A program made the translations under genes and the position numbers. This document shows positions 26,814 to 35,395 of a DNA stretch of 64,000 nt, one piece after another; within the stretch, counting starts at the first letter, position 1; every line of letters starts with the position of its first letter. The stretch is taken from assembly GCA_963663025.1 (NCBI GenBank), contig OY760073.1:744001-808000 (forward strand). Reading direction: 5' to 3'. The stretch is from JAGWBF01 sp963663025 (GTDB taxonomy: Bacteria; Chloroflexota; Dehalococcoidia; Lucifugimonadales; JAGWBF01). The notes under the pieces were generated by a model, which saw nothing but the letters and a program-made list of their open reading frames with translations, was not told the DNA's origin and did no database searches.

Positions 26814-28865
26814 ATGAACTCACTGATAGTTGCTGGCGCCCTCGGCGCTGCCGCCCTCCTCTTCGCAGCCCTTCTTACCCTCCGGGTCCTGAAGGAGGAC
26901 GAGGGCAACTCCGCCATGAAGGACATCGGTCTCGCCATCAAGGAAGGCGCGCTGGCCTTTCTGCGCCGGGAGTACCTGGTCCTACTGCCCTTTGTCGTCG
27001 TGGTTGCCGTTGCTCTGTGGGCGCTGATCGACTGGTGGACCAACGACTCTCTGGTGCCCAAGACTGCCATCTCCTACTTGGCAGGCACCTTGTGCTCGGC
27101 CACGGCGGGATTCATTGGCATGAACGTTGCCATCAGGGCCAACGTGAGAACAGCCGCAGCTGCAATGAGGGGCCTGAACCCGGCCCTGCGGGTGGCCTTC
27201 AACAGCGGCGCTGTCATGGGCATAAGCGTCGTGGGAATTGGCCTGCTGGGAGTCACCATCCTGTACCTCATCTGGCAGGATGTGACCTACGTCATCGGCT
27301 TCGCCTTCGGCGCTTCCTCTATAGCCCTGTTTGCCAGGGTGGGCGGCGGCATATTCACCAAGGCCGCCGACGTTGGCTCGGATCTAGTGGGGAAGGTGGA
27401 AGCCGGCATCCCCGAGGATGACCCCCGCAACGCCGGGGTCATAGCCGACAACGTGGGCGACAACGTGGGAGATGTGGCCGGCATGGGCGCGGATCTGTTC
27501 GAGTCCTATGTCGGCTCCATCATCGCAGCGATGACCCTGGCAGTAGCGGCCGGAGCTTCGGGCTGGAAAGACGATGTGGTAATGCTCCCTCTGCTGGTGG
27601 CATCGGCAGGAATACTGGCCTCGGTGCTGGGCACCTTCGTCGTTAGGACGGGGGAGCAGGCTGGCTTCAGCCAGCTTCTCTGGGCGCTAAGGCGGGGAAT
27701 CATTGCATCGGCGGCGCTGGTGCTCCTCATGTCCCTGGGAGCGGTGCTGCTGCTGGACCTGGATGGGGTAATTGGTGAGAACGTTACAGGGTTTGACCTG
27801 TTTGCGGCCATCGCCTCGGGCTTGGTTGCCGGGGTGATAATCGGGCTGGCCACCGAGTTCTATACCTCCTACGACTATCCGCCCACCAAGGGAGTGGCGG
27901 AATCAGCCCAGACTGGCGCTGCCACGACGATGATCACGGGAATTGCTACGGGAATGCAGAGCACGGCGATACCGGGCCTGATCATTGGCGGAGCTATCCT
28001 GGCTTCCTTCGAGCTGGCGGGCTTCTACGGCGTCGGCCTGGCCGGAGTCGGAATGCTCTCGACCCTGGGGATCACCCTGGCCACTGACGCATACGGGCCC
28101 GTGGCCGACAATGCGGGAGGCATAGCGGAGCAGGCCCACCTGGACCCCGAAGTGCGCCAGCGCACCGACTCCCTGGATGCTTTGGGCAACACCACGGCTG
28201 CCACTGGCAAGGGCTTCGCCATAGGCTCGGCCGGCCTGACCGCACTTGCCCTTCTGGCTGCTTATGCTGGGGCGGCCGAGCTGGACGACCAGATCAACCT
28301 GCTGCAGCACACCACCCTGGTGGGTGTCCTGATAGGGGGGATGCTTCCCTTCCTGTTCTCGGCCATGACCATGCGGGCTGTGGGCAGGGCGGCCTTCTCC
28401 ATAGTGAACGAGGTGCGGAGGCAATTCCGGGAGATACCGGGGATCATGGAGGGAACGGGACGTCCGGACTACGCCCGGTGCGTGGACATCAGCACCAGGG
28501 GCGCGCTGCGGGAGATGATCGTTCCTGGCCTGCTGGCTGTGGCTGCTCCCCTGCTGGTCGGGTTCATCCTGGGACCCGTGGCTTTGGGAGGACTGCTGGT
28601 GGGTTCCATAGCGTCGGGCTTTATGCTGGCCATCACCATGGCCAACGCAGGCGGCGCTTGGGACAACGCCAAGAAGTACATCGAGGTGGGCCACTACGGC
28701 GGGAAGGGTTCGGACCCCCACAAGGCAGCGGTGGAGGGCGATGTGGTGGGGGACCCGTTCAAGGACACGTCGGGACCCTCGCTGAACATCCTGCTGAAGC
28801 TGATGGCGGTGGTCTCCCTGGTGTTCGCCCCCGTCTTCCTACAGGTGGAGCCCCTGATCGGCTAA
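26814..28865 (+). CDS. hppA: Membrane-bound ion-pumping pyrophosphatase
   Basis: Hydrolyses PPi and pumps H+ or Na+ across the membrane; about 16 membrane helices over 683 residues. Substrate-site motifs: KAADVGSDLVGKVEAGIPEDDPRNAGVIADNVGDNVGD region (27361-27480), YGPVADNAGGIAEQ, and GGAWDNAKKYIE with GSDPHKAAVEGDVVGDPFKD. The sequence GNTTAATGKGFAIGSA has Ala where K+-independent enzymes have Lys, so a K+-dependent type is predicted. Whether it pumps H+ or Na+ cannot be settled by eye. It has its own promoter at 26740-26768. Confidence 0.97.
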   Translation: MNSLIVAGALGAAALLFAALLTLRVLKEDEGNSAMKDIGLAIKEGALAFLRREYLVLLPFVVVVAVALWALIDWWTNDSLVPKTAISYLAGTLCSATAGFIGMNVAIRANVRTAAAAMRGLNPALRVAFNSGAVMGISVVGIGLLGVTILYLIWQDVTYVIGFAFGASSIALFARVGGGIFTKAADVGSDLVGKVEAGIPEDDPRNAGVIADNVGDNVGDVAGMGADLFESYVGSIIAAMTLAVAAGASGWKDDVVMLPLLVASAGILASVLGTFVVRTGEQAGFSQLLWALRRGIIASAALVLLMSLGAVLLLDLDGVIGENVTGFDLFAAIASGLVAGVIIGLATEFYTSYDYPPTKGVAESAQTGAATTMITGIATGMQSTAIPGLIIGGAILASFELAGFYGVGLAGVGMLSTLGITLATDAYGPVADNAGGIAEQAHLDPEVRQRTDSLDALGNTTAATGKGFAIGSAGLTALALLAAYAGAAELDDQINLLQHTTLVGVLIGGMLPFLFSAMTMRAVGRAAFSIVNEVRRQFREIPGIMEGTGRPDYARCVDISTRGALREMIVPGLLAVAAPLLVGFILGPVALGGLLVGSIASGFMLAITMANAGGAWDNAKKYIEVGHYGGKGSDPHKAAVEGDVVGDPFKDTSGPSLNILLKLMAVVSLVFAPVFLQVEPLIG

Positions 28866-28913
28866 GGGTCAGGCTCACATCAGCTGCAGGCTCATCTCTC
28901 GGCAGGCTGACCC
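28866..28913 (+). terminator. Possible hairpin after hppA
   Basis: GGGTCAG (28866-28872) pairs with CTGACCC (28907-28913) right after the hppA stop, with partial pairing inside. No T-run follows, so termination is only possible. Confidence 0.3.
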
Positions 28914-28957
28914 TCAGGCTTGGTGATTGTCACGGCAGTGCACTTGTCCCCGCTTGA

Positions 28958-28998
28958 CACCCCAGGCGCCTTGATGGATCACACGGCATCCTGGGGTG
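28958..28998. repeat. 9-bp inverted repeat upstream of tRNA-Gly
   Basis: CACCCCAGG at 28958-28966 is perfectly complementary to CCTGGGGTG at 28990-28998, with a 23-nt loop. It lies in the hppA to tRNA-Gly spacer. It could stop transcription from hppA, though no T-tract is present. Confidence 0.35.
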
Positions 28999-29095
28999 GA
29001 ACAATTTCTCGAAATGGCGTTATACTTTTGCATGAACCTGTAGGTGCATTCCATCTGTGCAACCACCGCACCTACGGTGACGAGGTTCCGGCAAA

Positions 29096-29170
29096 GCGGG
29101 TGTAGCTCAGTGGTAGAGCGCTAGCCTTCCAAGCTAGCTGTCGTGGGTTCGATCCCCATCGCCCGCTCCA
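29096..29170 (+). tRNA. tRNA-Gly (anticodon TCC)
   Basis: The 7-bp acceptor GCGGGTG pairs with CGCCCGC (one G-U pair). The D-arm is TAGCTCAGTGGTAGAGC, the anticodon stem CTAGC/GCTAG holds the loop CTTCCAA, and the T-arm is GTGGGTTCGATCCCCAT. Discriminator T and an encoded CCA (29168-29170). Confidence 0.97.
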
Positions 29171-29400
29171 GTCTTCCCCAATACCCATGGCCTCCCGTCC
29201 GAGACCCCGCATCGCCGCCCCTCTGTTCAACACCTGGTCGGTGGAAGAGCAATGCCACACCGCCTCCGGGCTGGACCAAACCCTGTGCTAATATACTGAA
29301 GAGGGAAGCAAGCAGGAATATGGCATGGTTGTAGTGGGCTGGCCCAAAGCGGCTCCGGACGTTCCTAGTGCTTCACTCTGTGTCATCTTCGGGAGGTTGA

Positions 29401-30780
29401 GTGGCACCGAGGCTGGGACAGATCCCTGAACGGCTCTTGGGTCAGCTCTGGAAGGAGCGGGCTACCCGGCAGGGTGAGTTCAGGAGCAAGAGCGGGCGGA
29501 GGTACCGGGTGATATATCCGGGGCGGAGCAGCTCGGGGGCTGGGCCGGACTTCCGGGGCGCTGTGCTGGAAGAGGAAGGTGTTGGCCTCGTAACCGGGGA
29601 TGTGGAGCTCCACCTGGATGAGAGGGACTGGCGCTCTCATGGCCACGGGACCGACCCCAGGTACAACGGCGTGATTTTGCACGCGGTTGTGGAGGGCGAG
29701 GCAGGGACCACCACCCTGCAGAACGGGAACCAGGTGCCCGTCATCTCCCTGGCGGATATGCTCAACGACGGGGAAACTGAAGCCACCCGATCCCGCCTGT
29801 GGGAGCTCCTCTCGGCGCATGGTTACTCCTGCCCTGATACTCCCGACGAGCTGGTGGAGACCCTGGGCCTCGCCGGGGACGCTTGGTTCGAAGACACCGT
29901 GGACGGGTTTCGAATCCTGCTGGATGCCGGGGAGGACCCTGAGCAGGCCCTGTACGCGGGCATCATGGAGGCCCTGGGCTACAGCCAGAACAGGCAGGGG
30001 TTTTTGGACCTGGCGCGGATGGTGCCGTACAGGAGCCTGAAGGCTTGCGCCATTGGCGGGGCTGGGGAAGATGGGGTTTCTCCCATCGCCCATAAGCTAC
30101 TAAAGGCGGCTGGCTTACAGGACAGAATACCGCAGTCCGGGCAGGATGACGCCCTGGTCAGGGTGCGGAATAGCCTGAAGTGGAACACCTTCCGGGTGAG
30201 GCCGTCGAACCATCCCCGGAACCGCATCCTGGGGGCTGCCCGGCTGCTGGAGCGGTACCTGGACATGGATACCGGCATCGCGACAGGGGCGGCTGAACCC
30301 AGTGGAGACACCGCGGAAGTGGGACGGGGAAAGGGACTCCTAAAGGGGCTTAGGGAGTTGGTGGAGTCTTCTCCCGAAGATGACCGCCGGGCGTGTAGGG
30401 ACCTGTTGGATGGACTGATGGTCGCCCCTGTGCAAAGGGGCGGCGCGTTGGGACGGGGTTCCATCGGCAAGGGAAGGGCGTCGGATATCGTCGTGAACGT
30501 GGTGCTGCCCTTCTACCGGGCCTTGGCGGAGCGCGCCGGATGGGACAGTCTAGCGGACAGGTGCGCAGGTATGTACCGGGTATTTCCGAGTCTCCAGCCC
30601 AACGAGGTCACCTCGGAGATGGAGGAGCAGCTTGGCAGGCATCTGTCGAGGAACGAAACCGATGGCGAGCCGGGTGTGCCTCGTGCGAAGACCCGTTCCA
30701 GGATAAAGGGCGCCCGTGAGCAGCAGGGCCTCCTTCACCTGCATCACCTGATAACCTCCCCCTCGGTTGCGCGGCGATAG
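29401..30780 (+). CDS. DUF2851 family protein
   Basis: Recognised as DUF2851 by its N-terminal half: ERLLGQLWKER, GRRYRVIYPG, GAGPDFRGAVLEEEG, TGDVELHLDERDWRSHGHG, DPRYNGVILHAVV. The pattern of Asp, Glu and His in GPDFRGA...GDVELHL...WRSHGH...YNGVILHV looks like a nuclease-type active site, but no activity is established for the family and this is inference. The second half is helical and variable. GTG 29401 follows GGGAGGTTGA. 459 aa. It stands alone between tRNA genes. Confidence 0.8.
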   Translation: MAPRLGQIPERLLGQLWKERATRQGEFRSKSGRRYRVIYPGRSSSGAGPDFRGAVLEEEGVGLVTGDVELHLDERDWRSHGHGTDPRYNGVILHAVVEGEAGTTTLQNGNQVPVISLADMLNDGETEATRSRLWELLSAHGYSCPDTPDELVETLGLAGDAWFEDTVDGFRILLDAGEDPEQALYAGIMEALGYSQNRQGFLDLARMVPYRSLKACAIGGAGEDGVSPIAHKLLKAAGLQDRIPQSGQDDALVRVRNSLKWNTFRVRPSNHPRNRILGAARLLERYLDMDTGIATGAAEPSGDTAEVGRGKGLLKGLRELVESSPEDDRRACRDLLDGLMVAPVQRGGALGRGSIGKGRASDIVVNVVLPFYRALAERAGWDSLADRCAGMYRVFPSLQPNEVTSEMEEQLGRHLSRNETDGEPGVPRAKTRSRIKGAREQQGLLHLHHLITSPSVARR

Positions 30781-30826
30781 AGAGTCTTGTTTTAACCGAG
30801 CCCTCCTCAGCCGGCTGGGGCCGTTC

Positions 30827-30856
30827 TTGAGGATGGTTCGGCAGGAATGCTATAAT
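30827..30856 (+). promoter_or_regulatory. Promoter of the tRNA-Gln/tRNA-Glu pair
   Basis: -35 TTGAGG (30827-30832), an 18-bp spacer, then -10 TATAAT (30851-30856) with the TGC extension. tRNA-Gln starts 11 bp downstream, so the transcript has a very short leader. Confidence 0.7.
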
Positions 30857-30866
30857 CCGGGAGGGA

Positions 30867-30940
30867 TGGGGATTCGTCTAGTGGTAGGACGGCAGACTCT
30901 GGATCTGCAAGCCGTGGTTCGAATCCACGATCCCCAGCCA
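30867..30940 (+). tRNA. tRNA-Gln (anticodon CTG)
   Basis: Acceptor TGGGGAT pairs with ATCCCCA. The anticodon stem GCAGA/TCTGC encloses the loop CTCTGGA, giving anticodon CTG. The T-arm is CGTGGTTCGAATCCACG. Discriminator G and encoded CCA. Confidence 0.97.
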
Positions 30941-30984
30941 AATCAGGCCGGGTGACCAGCCAGTCCGGCAGAACTCTTTTTCGG

Positions 30985-31061
30985 GGCGCATTCGTCTAGT
31001 GGCCTAGGACACCGCCCTCTCAAGGCGGAGATCGCGGGTTCGAACCCCGCATGCGCCACCA
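30985..31061 (+). tRNA. tRNA-Glu (anticodon CTC)
   Basis: Acceptor GGCGCAT pairs with ATGCGCC. The anticodon stem CCGCC/GGCGG encloses CTCTCAA (anticodon CTC). The T-arm is GCGGGTTCGAACCCCGC. Discriminator A and encoded CCA. It lies 44 bp after tRNA-Gln and probably shares its promoter. Confidence 0.97.
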
Positions 31062-31246
31062 CTTCACCCTCTTGGGTGGTTCGGCTTCGTCCTCGTCCAA
31101 GTTCTGACGAAAAAGGGAACTTGAACCTTCTATGGCGCAGCGGGACCGCGCCTTAAGCCACTGACTATGCACGACCATAAAGCAGTAACCGGATCGCTTT
31201 CCCGGCGCTGCCCCTGGCCCAGCGGAAGATGCTCCGCCTGGAGCTT

Positions 31247-32068
31247 TTACTTCCGGCAGACGTACAGGCCCCAGCCAAGCTCGTCTTTGTCGACGGCTGC
31301 CGCGGTCTCCACGTAGGCCTTGGCCAGCCACTCGAAGTGTTCTGCAGCGTCGGAAGTGTCGTTCTTTGGCGTCCGGTCGGCTAGGCACAGATAGCTCTGC
31401 TTCAGGTGCTGTGACAGATCCACGGCCTCCAGCACCTCGAACCCCTGGTCATTGAGGGCCTGTTGATAGGACTCAAAGGTGAACTCGGTGTCGAAGAGCA
31501 GCCGGTCGTAAACATAGGTCTGGGCTTCGGGCGTGATGCTTCGCTTGGGCCGGAGAAGGTCGTCGAACACGAAGATTCCGCCGTCGGCCAAGACCCTGTG
31601 GACCTCTTTCAGCACCCGTCGCTTGTCGGGCACATGGTAGATGACCGCCTGGCTCCAAGCATGGCTGAAGGTCCCGTCAGGATAGTGAAGGGCGGTGGCG
31701 GATGCCTTCTTGAACTCCATGCGCTTCTGGAAATCGGGGTGCTGCCGGGCGAGCTCTTCTTGGGCATTGCGTATTCTTACACCGCTCAGGTCAATTCCCG
31801 TTACCCTAGCCCCGGTTTCCCTGGCAAGCCACATGGCAACGGTCCCGTTTCCGCATCCAACGTCCAACACGTTGGACTCCGGGTTGACCTTGCCCTTCTC
31901 CACCATCATCCGGTTGAGCTTGTCGCAAGCAGTCAGAAAATCGGTGTCCCCGGCGTCGTCGAAGAAGCCCCAGTGGACCATGCCATCCTCATCCCAGATC
32001 GAACGATAGATAACATCCTGCGCGTCGTAGTAGGTTTCTGTCTCCAGCTCTGTGAACCTGCTCGTCAT
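31247..32068 (-). CDS. SAM-dependent class I methyltransferase
   Basis: Rossmann-fold methyltransferase of 273 aa. SAM-binding motif I is VLDVGCGNGTVA (about residue 68), followed by VTGIDLSGVRIRNAQE, FSHAWSQAVIYHVPDKRRVL and GGIFVFDDLLRPKR. The N-terminal YYDAQDVIYRSIWDEDGMVHWGFF resembles sarcosine/dimethylglycine and tocopherol-type small-molecule methyltransferases; the acceptor is unknown. AGGAGGAG before ATG 32068 fixes the start; a longer frame to 32326 has no support. Convergent with tRNA-Glu. Confidence 0.88.
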   Translation of the reverse strand: MTSRFTELETETYYDAQDVIYRSIWDEDGMVHWGFFDDAGDTDFLTACDKLNRMMVEKGKVNPESNVLDVGCGNGTVAMWLARETGARVTGIDLSGVRIRNAQEELARQHPDFQKRMEFKKASATALHYPDGTFSHAWSQAVIYHVPDKRRVLKEVHRVLADGGIFVFDDLLRPKRSITPEAQTYVYDRLLFDTEFTFESYQQALNDQGFEVLEAVDLSQHLKQSYLCLADRTPKNDTSDAAEHFEWLAKAYVETAAAVDKDELGWGLYVCRK

Positions 32069-32804
32069 GGTTGATACTCCTCCTATATGTGGTTTATGGG
32101 CAGCATTCGTCTGCCAGCATCCCTGGACCCGCCCAGTTGGGGAATATATGAGGGCCAAGGGGAGAAAGACTTGGGGGCTACAGCATCCGACTACACTCAG
32201 CACTGAGGGCCGATTGGTCGCCGGTAGGGGCTGGGCATCTACCCGGCGCAAGAGGTGCACGGGTAACATCCAATGGGGTGCTACGCCCGGAGCCCAAGCC
32301 AAAGGCTCAAGGAAGGCCGCGCGCAAAGATGCGGAGAAGCCTTAGGTCAGCCTTAGGGTAGCGGGACTAGGTGGGTAGAGGGATGCCGATGCAGATTGGA
32401 GGAGGGGGAGCTAAGGTTCGCAGGGGAGGATATGGCGCCGCCGGTTACGGCGCTCCGAGGACCTCTGGTGGGAGAGGACGCCTTTGGGTCTGGTGTTACA
32501 GGCCAAGATGGTCACCTCCGTTCTACAGAGCATTCCCGCTGCTGAAAGTCTTCCCAGCTTTAACGGAGGTCTGAAGTTTAACAGAGCCACCCGGAGCCGT
32601 CAAACTTAGCTTCTCTCGCAACAAAGAATACTGGGTGAGGAAAAGGGTATGAGCGGAATACCGGTTCGGCTCATAATGGAAAGGCATGATGCGGGAAGAG
32701 ACCGAAATAGAAACAGCCGGTCAAAGAGGCATATACCACCGCGAAGTGAAATGCTAAGTCAGATCGAGAGCGGAGCGTCAGGGGGTTTCGTAGGAGGGGG
32801 ATTC
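32069..32804. other. 736-bp spacer without a recognisable gene
   Basis: Divergent spacer between the methyltransferase and the metallopeptidase. Short frames here lack ribosome binding sites and similarity to anything I know. I checked by eye for RNase P, tmRNA, SRP and 6S signatures and saw none. A near-perfect stem CCGGTAG...CTACCCGG occurs around 32219-32245. The 3' end holds the leader of the next gene (AGGAGGGGG). Confidence 0.5.
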
Positions 32805-33533
32805 ATGGCATCGGGGGATAGTGTCCGCTATGGCGACACCACCATCGAGTACAAGGTGCATCGCAGCAAGCGGCGCAAGAAGACCATCCAGATAAGCGTG
32901 AATGGTGGTGAGGTGAGGGTTGCGGCTCCCATGCGCACACCCAACGGTGAGCTTAAGGCTATCGTCCAGAAGCGAGCCCCCTGGATTCTGCGCCACATTT
33001 CCGATGCGGTACCGGAAGTCCCACCCAAGAGGTTTGTAAGCGGAGAGACGCTGCCTTACTTGGGACGTGATGTCCCTCTAATCGTTGAAGCCGCGGACGT
33101 TTGCTGCCCACAGGTGAATCTTGTCCACTGGCGATTCAGGGTCACGGTGCCCGAAACTCTGTCGGAAGGGGAACGCTATGAAGCTGTTCGCAAAGTTATG
33201 GTCGGTTGGTATCGGGAACGGGCTGCTGAGCGAATGGCGTCCCTGGTTGAACAGTGGCGTCCGAGGCTAGTCGTGGGAAAGGCGACACGGGTGCTGGTTC
33301 GCGACCAGCGTCGTCGCTGGGGAAGCTGCGCCCCCGACGGGACTCTTCGCTTCAATTGGCGAATCGTCATGTTGGAGCCGGCCCTGATCGAGTACGTAGC
33401 CGTTCATGAGCTGGCCCATATCATCCAACCAAACCATTCGCCAAGATTCTGGAACCTGGTGTCCAAGGTAATGCCCGATGCCCAGGATCGCCGGGCCCGC
33501 CTGCGAGAGGAAGGGCGCCACCTTCCCCTCTGA
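32805..33533 (+). CDS. YgjP-like (M48/DUF45-type) zinc metallopeptidase
   Basis: Short metallopeptidase of 242 residues. The zinc motif HELAH is at about residue 202, with a downstream NHSPRFWNLVSKVMPD that supplies the third His. The N-terminal RRKKTIQISVNGGEVRVAAP and RRRWGSCAPDGTLRFNWRI are typical of YgjP/DUF45. ATG 32805 follows AGGAGGGGG at 7 nt; a frame from 32649 adds 52 unlikely residues. In other genomes such proteins often sit beside type I restriction genes, but none is here. Substrate unknown. Confidence 0.88.
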   Translation: MASGDSVRYGDTTIEYKVHRSKRRKKTIQISVNGGEVRVAAPMRTPNGELKAIVQKRAPWILRHISDAVPEVPPKRFVSGETLPYLGRDVPLIVEAADVCCPQVNLVHWRFRVTVPETLSEGERYEAVRKVMVGWYRERAAERMASLVEQWRPRLVVGKATRVLVRDQRRRWGSCAPDGTLRFNWRIVMLEPALIEYVAVHELAHIIQPNHSPRFWNLVSKVMPDAQDRRARLREEGRHLPL

Positions 33534-33592
33534 TGGCGCGCGGAGTTGGCCATCGGAATGTGAACATTTGATGGTGGGCCAAAGTCGGCGGT

Positions 33593-34345
33593 TTAGAAGG
33601 TGTCCGAGTCTTCGCCTATCCACTTGCGGAGCAGGTCGTTCAGGGTGCCATCCTCCTTCATGGAGGCTATGGCCTCGTTGAACCGCTCCCTTAGAGGGCT
33701 ATCCTCGCGCACGCCAATGCCCAGACCCTGGTCCAGGGGCACCTCGGGGCCGACGATGGCGAGCTGGAAGGCCAGCTCGGTGAGCCTCTCTATGGCGAAT
33801 CCGCGGTCCACGAGAATAGCATCGATTTCCCCGGCAAGGAGGGCGTCCATGGAGCTGCCAGAGTTCTCGAAACTAACGTACTCCCTTCCTATTGACTGGA
33901 AGTAGTCGGAGTAGATAGTTTCCTCCATGGCGGCCACCACCCCCTGGGCAGCGTTGTCACCGGCCCCGGCCCGGGCGATGTACACCGATGGCACTGGCGG
34001 ATAGTAGGGGTCAGTGAAGTCGATGCTCTGGTCCCTTTCCGGGGTGATGGACATACCGGCGATAATGGCGTCGAACTCTTCGGCGCGCAGGTCCGGGATC
34101 ATGTCCTCCCACTCGTTGATGGTCCATTCGCAATTCAGGTCGGCCCTGCGGCAGAGCTCGTCCCCCATCTCCCGCTCGAGTCCGTCGATCTCCCCCGTGC
34201 TCTCGTTGATGAAGTTGAAAGGGTGGTAATCGCCGTCGGTGGCGATCAGGACGCTGTCCGACCTGCAAGCGAGGGACAGGAGAGAGGCGAGCACCATTGC
34301 CCCCAAAAGAAGCACCAGCGGTTTCGAGGATGTGGAAAAGGCCAT
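33593..34345 (-). CDS. Family 3 extracellular solute-binding lipoprotein
   Basis: Periplasmic-binding protein of the amino-acid type. The signal peptide has lipobox LLSLAC (Cys27). The mature part shows IATDGDYHPFNFINESTGEIDGL, LNCEWTINEWEDMIPDL, FDAIIAGMSITPERDQSIDFTDPYY and LLAGEIDAILVD. ATG 34345 follows AAGGGGG; an in-frame codon at 34372 lacks one. No permease or ATPase is adjacent, so it either uses a remote ABC system or has a sensing role. Divergent from the selenoprotein candidate with a shared 117-bp regulatory gap. Confidence 0.9.
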   Translation of the reverse strand: MAFSTSSKPLVLLLGAMVLASLLSLACRSDSVLIATDGDYHPFNFINESTGEIDGLEREMGDELCRRADLNCEWTINEWEDMIPDLRAEEFDAIIAGMSITPERDQSIDFTDPYYPPVPSVYIARAGAGDNAAQGVVAAMEETIYSDYFQSIGREYVSFENSGSSMDALLAGEIDAILVDRGFAIERLTELAFQLAIVGPEVPLDQGLGIGVREDSPLRERFNEAIASMKEDGTLNDLLRKWIGEDSDTF

Positions 34346-34398
34346 GTCCAACCCCCTTGGCGTGTCCGCCACTTGCTACAGGTGATTTTAGCATAAAG

Positions 34399-34404
34399 TA
34401 TAAT
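34399..34404 (+). promoter_or_regulatory. -10 box upstream of the redoxin gene
   Basis: TATAAT lies 59 bp before the start at 34463. The best -35 candidate, TTGCTA at 34373-34378, would leave a long 20-bp spacer, so strength is uncertain. Confidence 0.45.
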
Positions 34405-34462
34405 GCACGAGATACGAGTCTTGAAGCTCGGAAAAACCCCGGGTGAGTAGTATTCGGAGGCT

Positions 34463-35371
34463 GTGACGAGGATGAGGAAGCTCTTGGCGGTGTGGATTGG
34501 GGCAGTTGCAATGGTGTTGCTGGCAGCGGCATGTGACCAGCCTCCTGCCGCGCCAACCTCTACAGACAACGCCAATGATGTTTTCACGTCCATCGTTTCC
34601 ACGCCTGAGCCTGAAGCCACTCCTAGTGTAGCCTCGGAAGAACCGCAGCCGACCTCCACCTTATTCCCCAGTCCTGAGCCGGAGGGGGCCGCCGTCCCAA
34701 CGAACGCGCCGGACACTGCCCAGGATGCGGCGCCAGCAACAGCCACTGTAGCAACCGAGCCGCCGGCATCGACCCAGGCACCGGGGAACACGCCACCTCC
34801 CGCTGCAACCACGGCTTCCGTAGAGCAGCCAGCTACCTCAACGCCGACCCCGCCTCCCACAAACACGCCCACAGCGGCTCCTTCTCCCACAGCGACTTCC
34901 GCTCCGGAGCCAACCCCGGATTTACCCGTTGGCTCCTATGTGGGCAACAGGGCGCCGGAATTCACCCTGACCCTTACCGAAGGGCGAACCTTTACCTCGG
35001 AGGACCTGCGGGAACAAGGGCAGCCGGTGCTGCTCTTTTTCCACTCAGTCCATTGACCGACCTGCCGCGTTGAGTTGCAACGCATAGCTCAGGTTTACCC
35101 AAGCTTCCAGGATTCGGTGGGCCTCTACATTGTGGGCGCCAACTTCTCCGAGACCCTCGACAGGCTGGTCAGCAACCAAAACAAGGAAGGCTATCCCGGA
35201 GAGGTGGCCGAACCTTCGAGGAGCATGCTGGAGGACTTCAGAGTATTTAAGCAGTCGACGAAGGTGGGAATCGACGGAAACTGGTCCATAGTGTATCGGG
35301 CTGGATTCGGTGATGTCGGTGCGAATGGTTGGCAGGGGGTATTCGAAGACCTGGCAGCCAGCGCCTCATAG
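34463..35371 (+). CDS. Thioredoxin-fold lipoprotein, candidate selenoprotein (UxxC)
   Basis: Two open stretches (34463-35053 and 35057-35371) lie in the same frame, separated only by TGA 35054-35056. Read through, they give 302 residues: a lipoprotein signal (lipobox LLAAAC, Cys24), a ~125-residue Thr/Pro/Ala linker, and a TlpA/AhpC-type redoxin domain starting VGNRAPEFTLTLTEG. The UGA falls at the first position of the active site: LLFFHSVH-U-PTCRVELQRI, where relatives have CxxC. The resolving Cys201 and the downstream fold (VGLYIVGANFSETLD, STKVGIDGNWSIVYR) are intact. A SECIS-like hairpin follows directly. A TGC-to-TGA nonsense mutation is the alternative. The start may be GTG 34463 or ATG 34472. 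It would act outside the membrane as a thiol/selenol oxidoreductase. Confidence 0.8.
35054..35094 (+). promoter_or_regulatory. Bacterial SECIS-like element
   Basis: After UGA (35054-35056) a 6-bp stem, GCGTTG (35067-35072) with CAACGC (35078-35083), closes a 5-nt loop AGTTG carrying a G in its second position. The loop begins 17 nt after the UGA. An outer stem ACCTG (35060-35064) pairs with CAGGT (35090-35094). Distance, stem length and loop G fit the bacterial SECIS model read by SelB. Confidence 0.7.
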
Positions 35372-35395
35372 GGTAGCCGGGGTCCCTGATCTCCC

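Noticed and set aside
28920..29105. 61-codon frame between hppA and tRNA-Gly
   Set aside because: It runs into the tRNA gene and spans an inverted repeat, with no ribosome binding site.
31085..31200. tRNA-like fragment on the minus strand after tRNA-Glu (hairpin GGCGC/GCGCC and GGTTCAAGT)
   Set aside because: No acceptor stem, D-arm or paired T-stem could be drawn; it may be a decayed tRNA but cannot be supported.
32371..32574. Small Gly/Arg-rich open frame (67 codons)
   Set aside because: No ribosome binding site and composition typical of non-coding GC-rich frames.
35075..35371. Independent small ORF starting at a TTG within the SECIS-like loop
   Set aside because: It is in frame with the upstream redoxin part and begins inside the active-site helix, so it is better read as the same protein past UGA.
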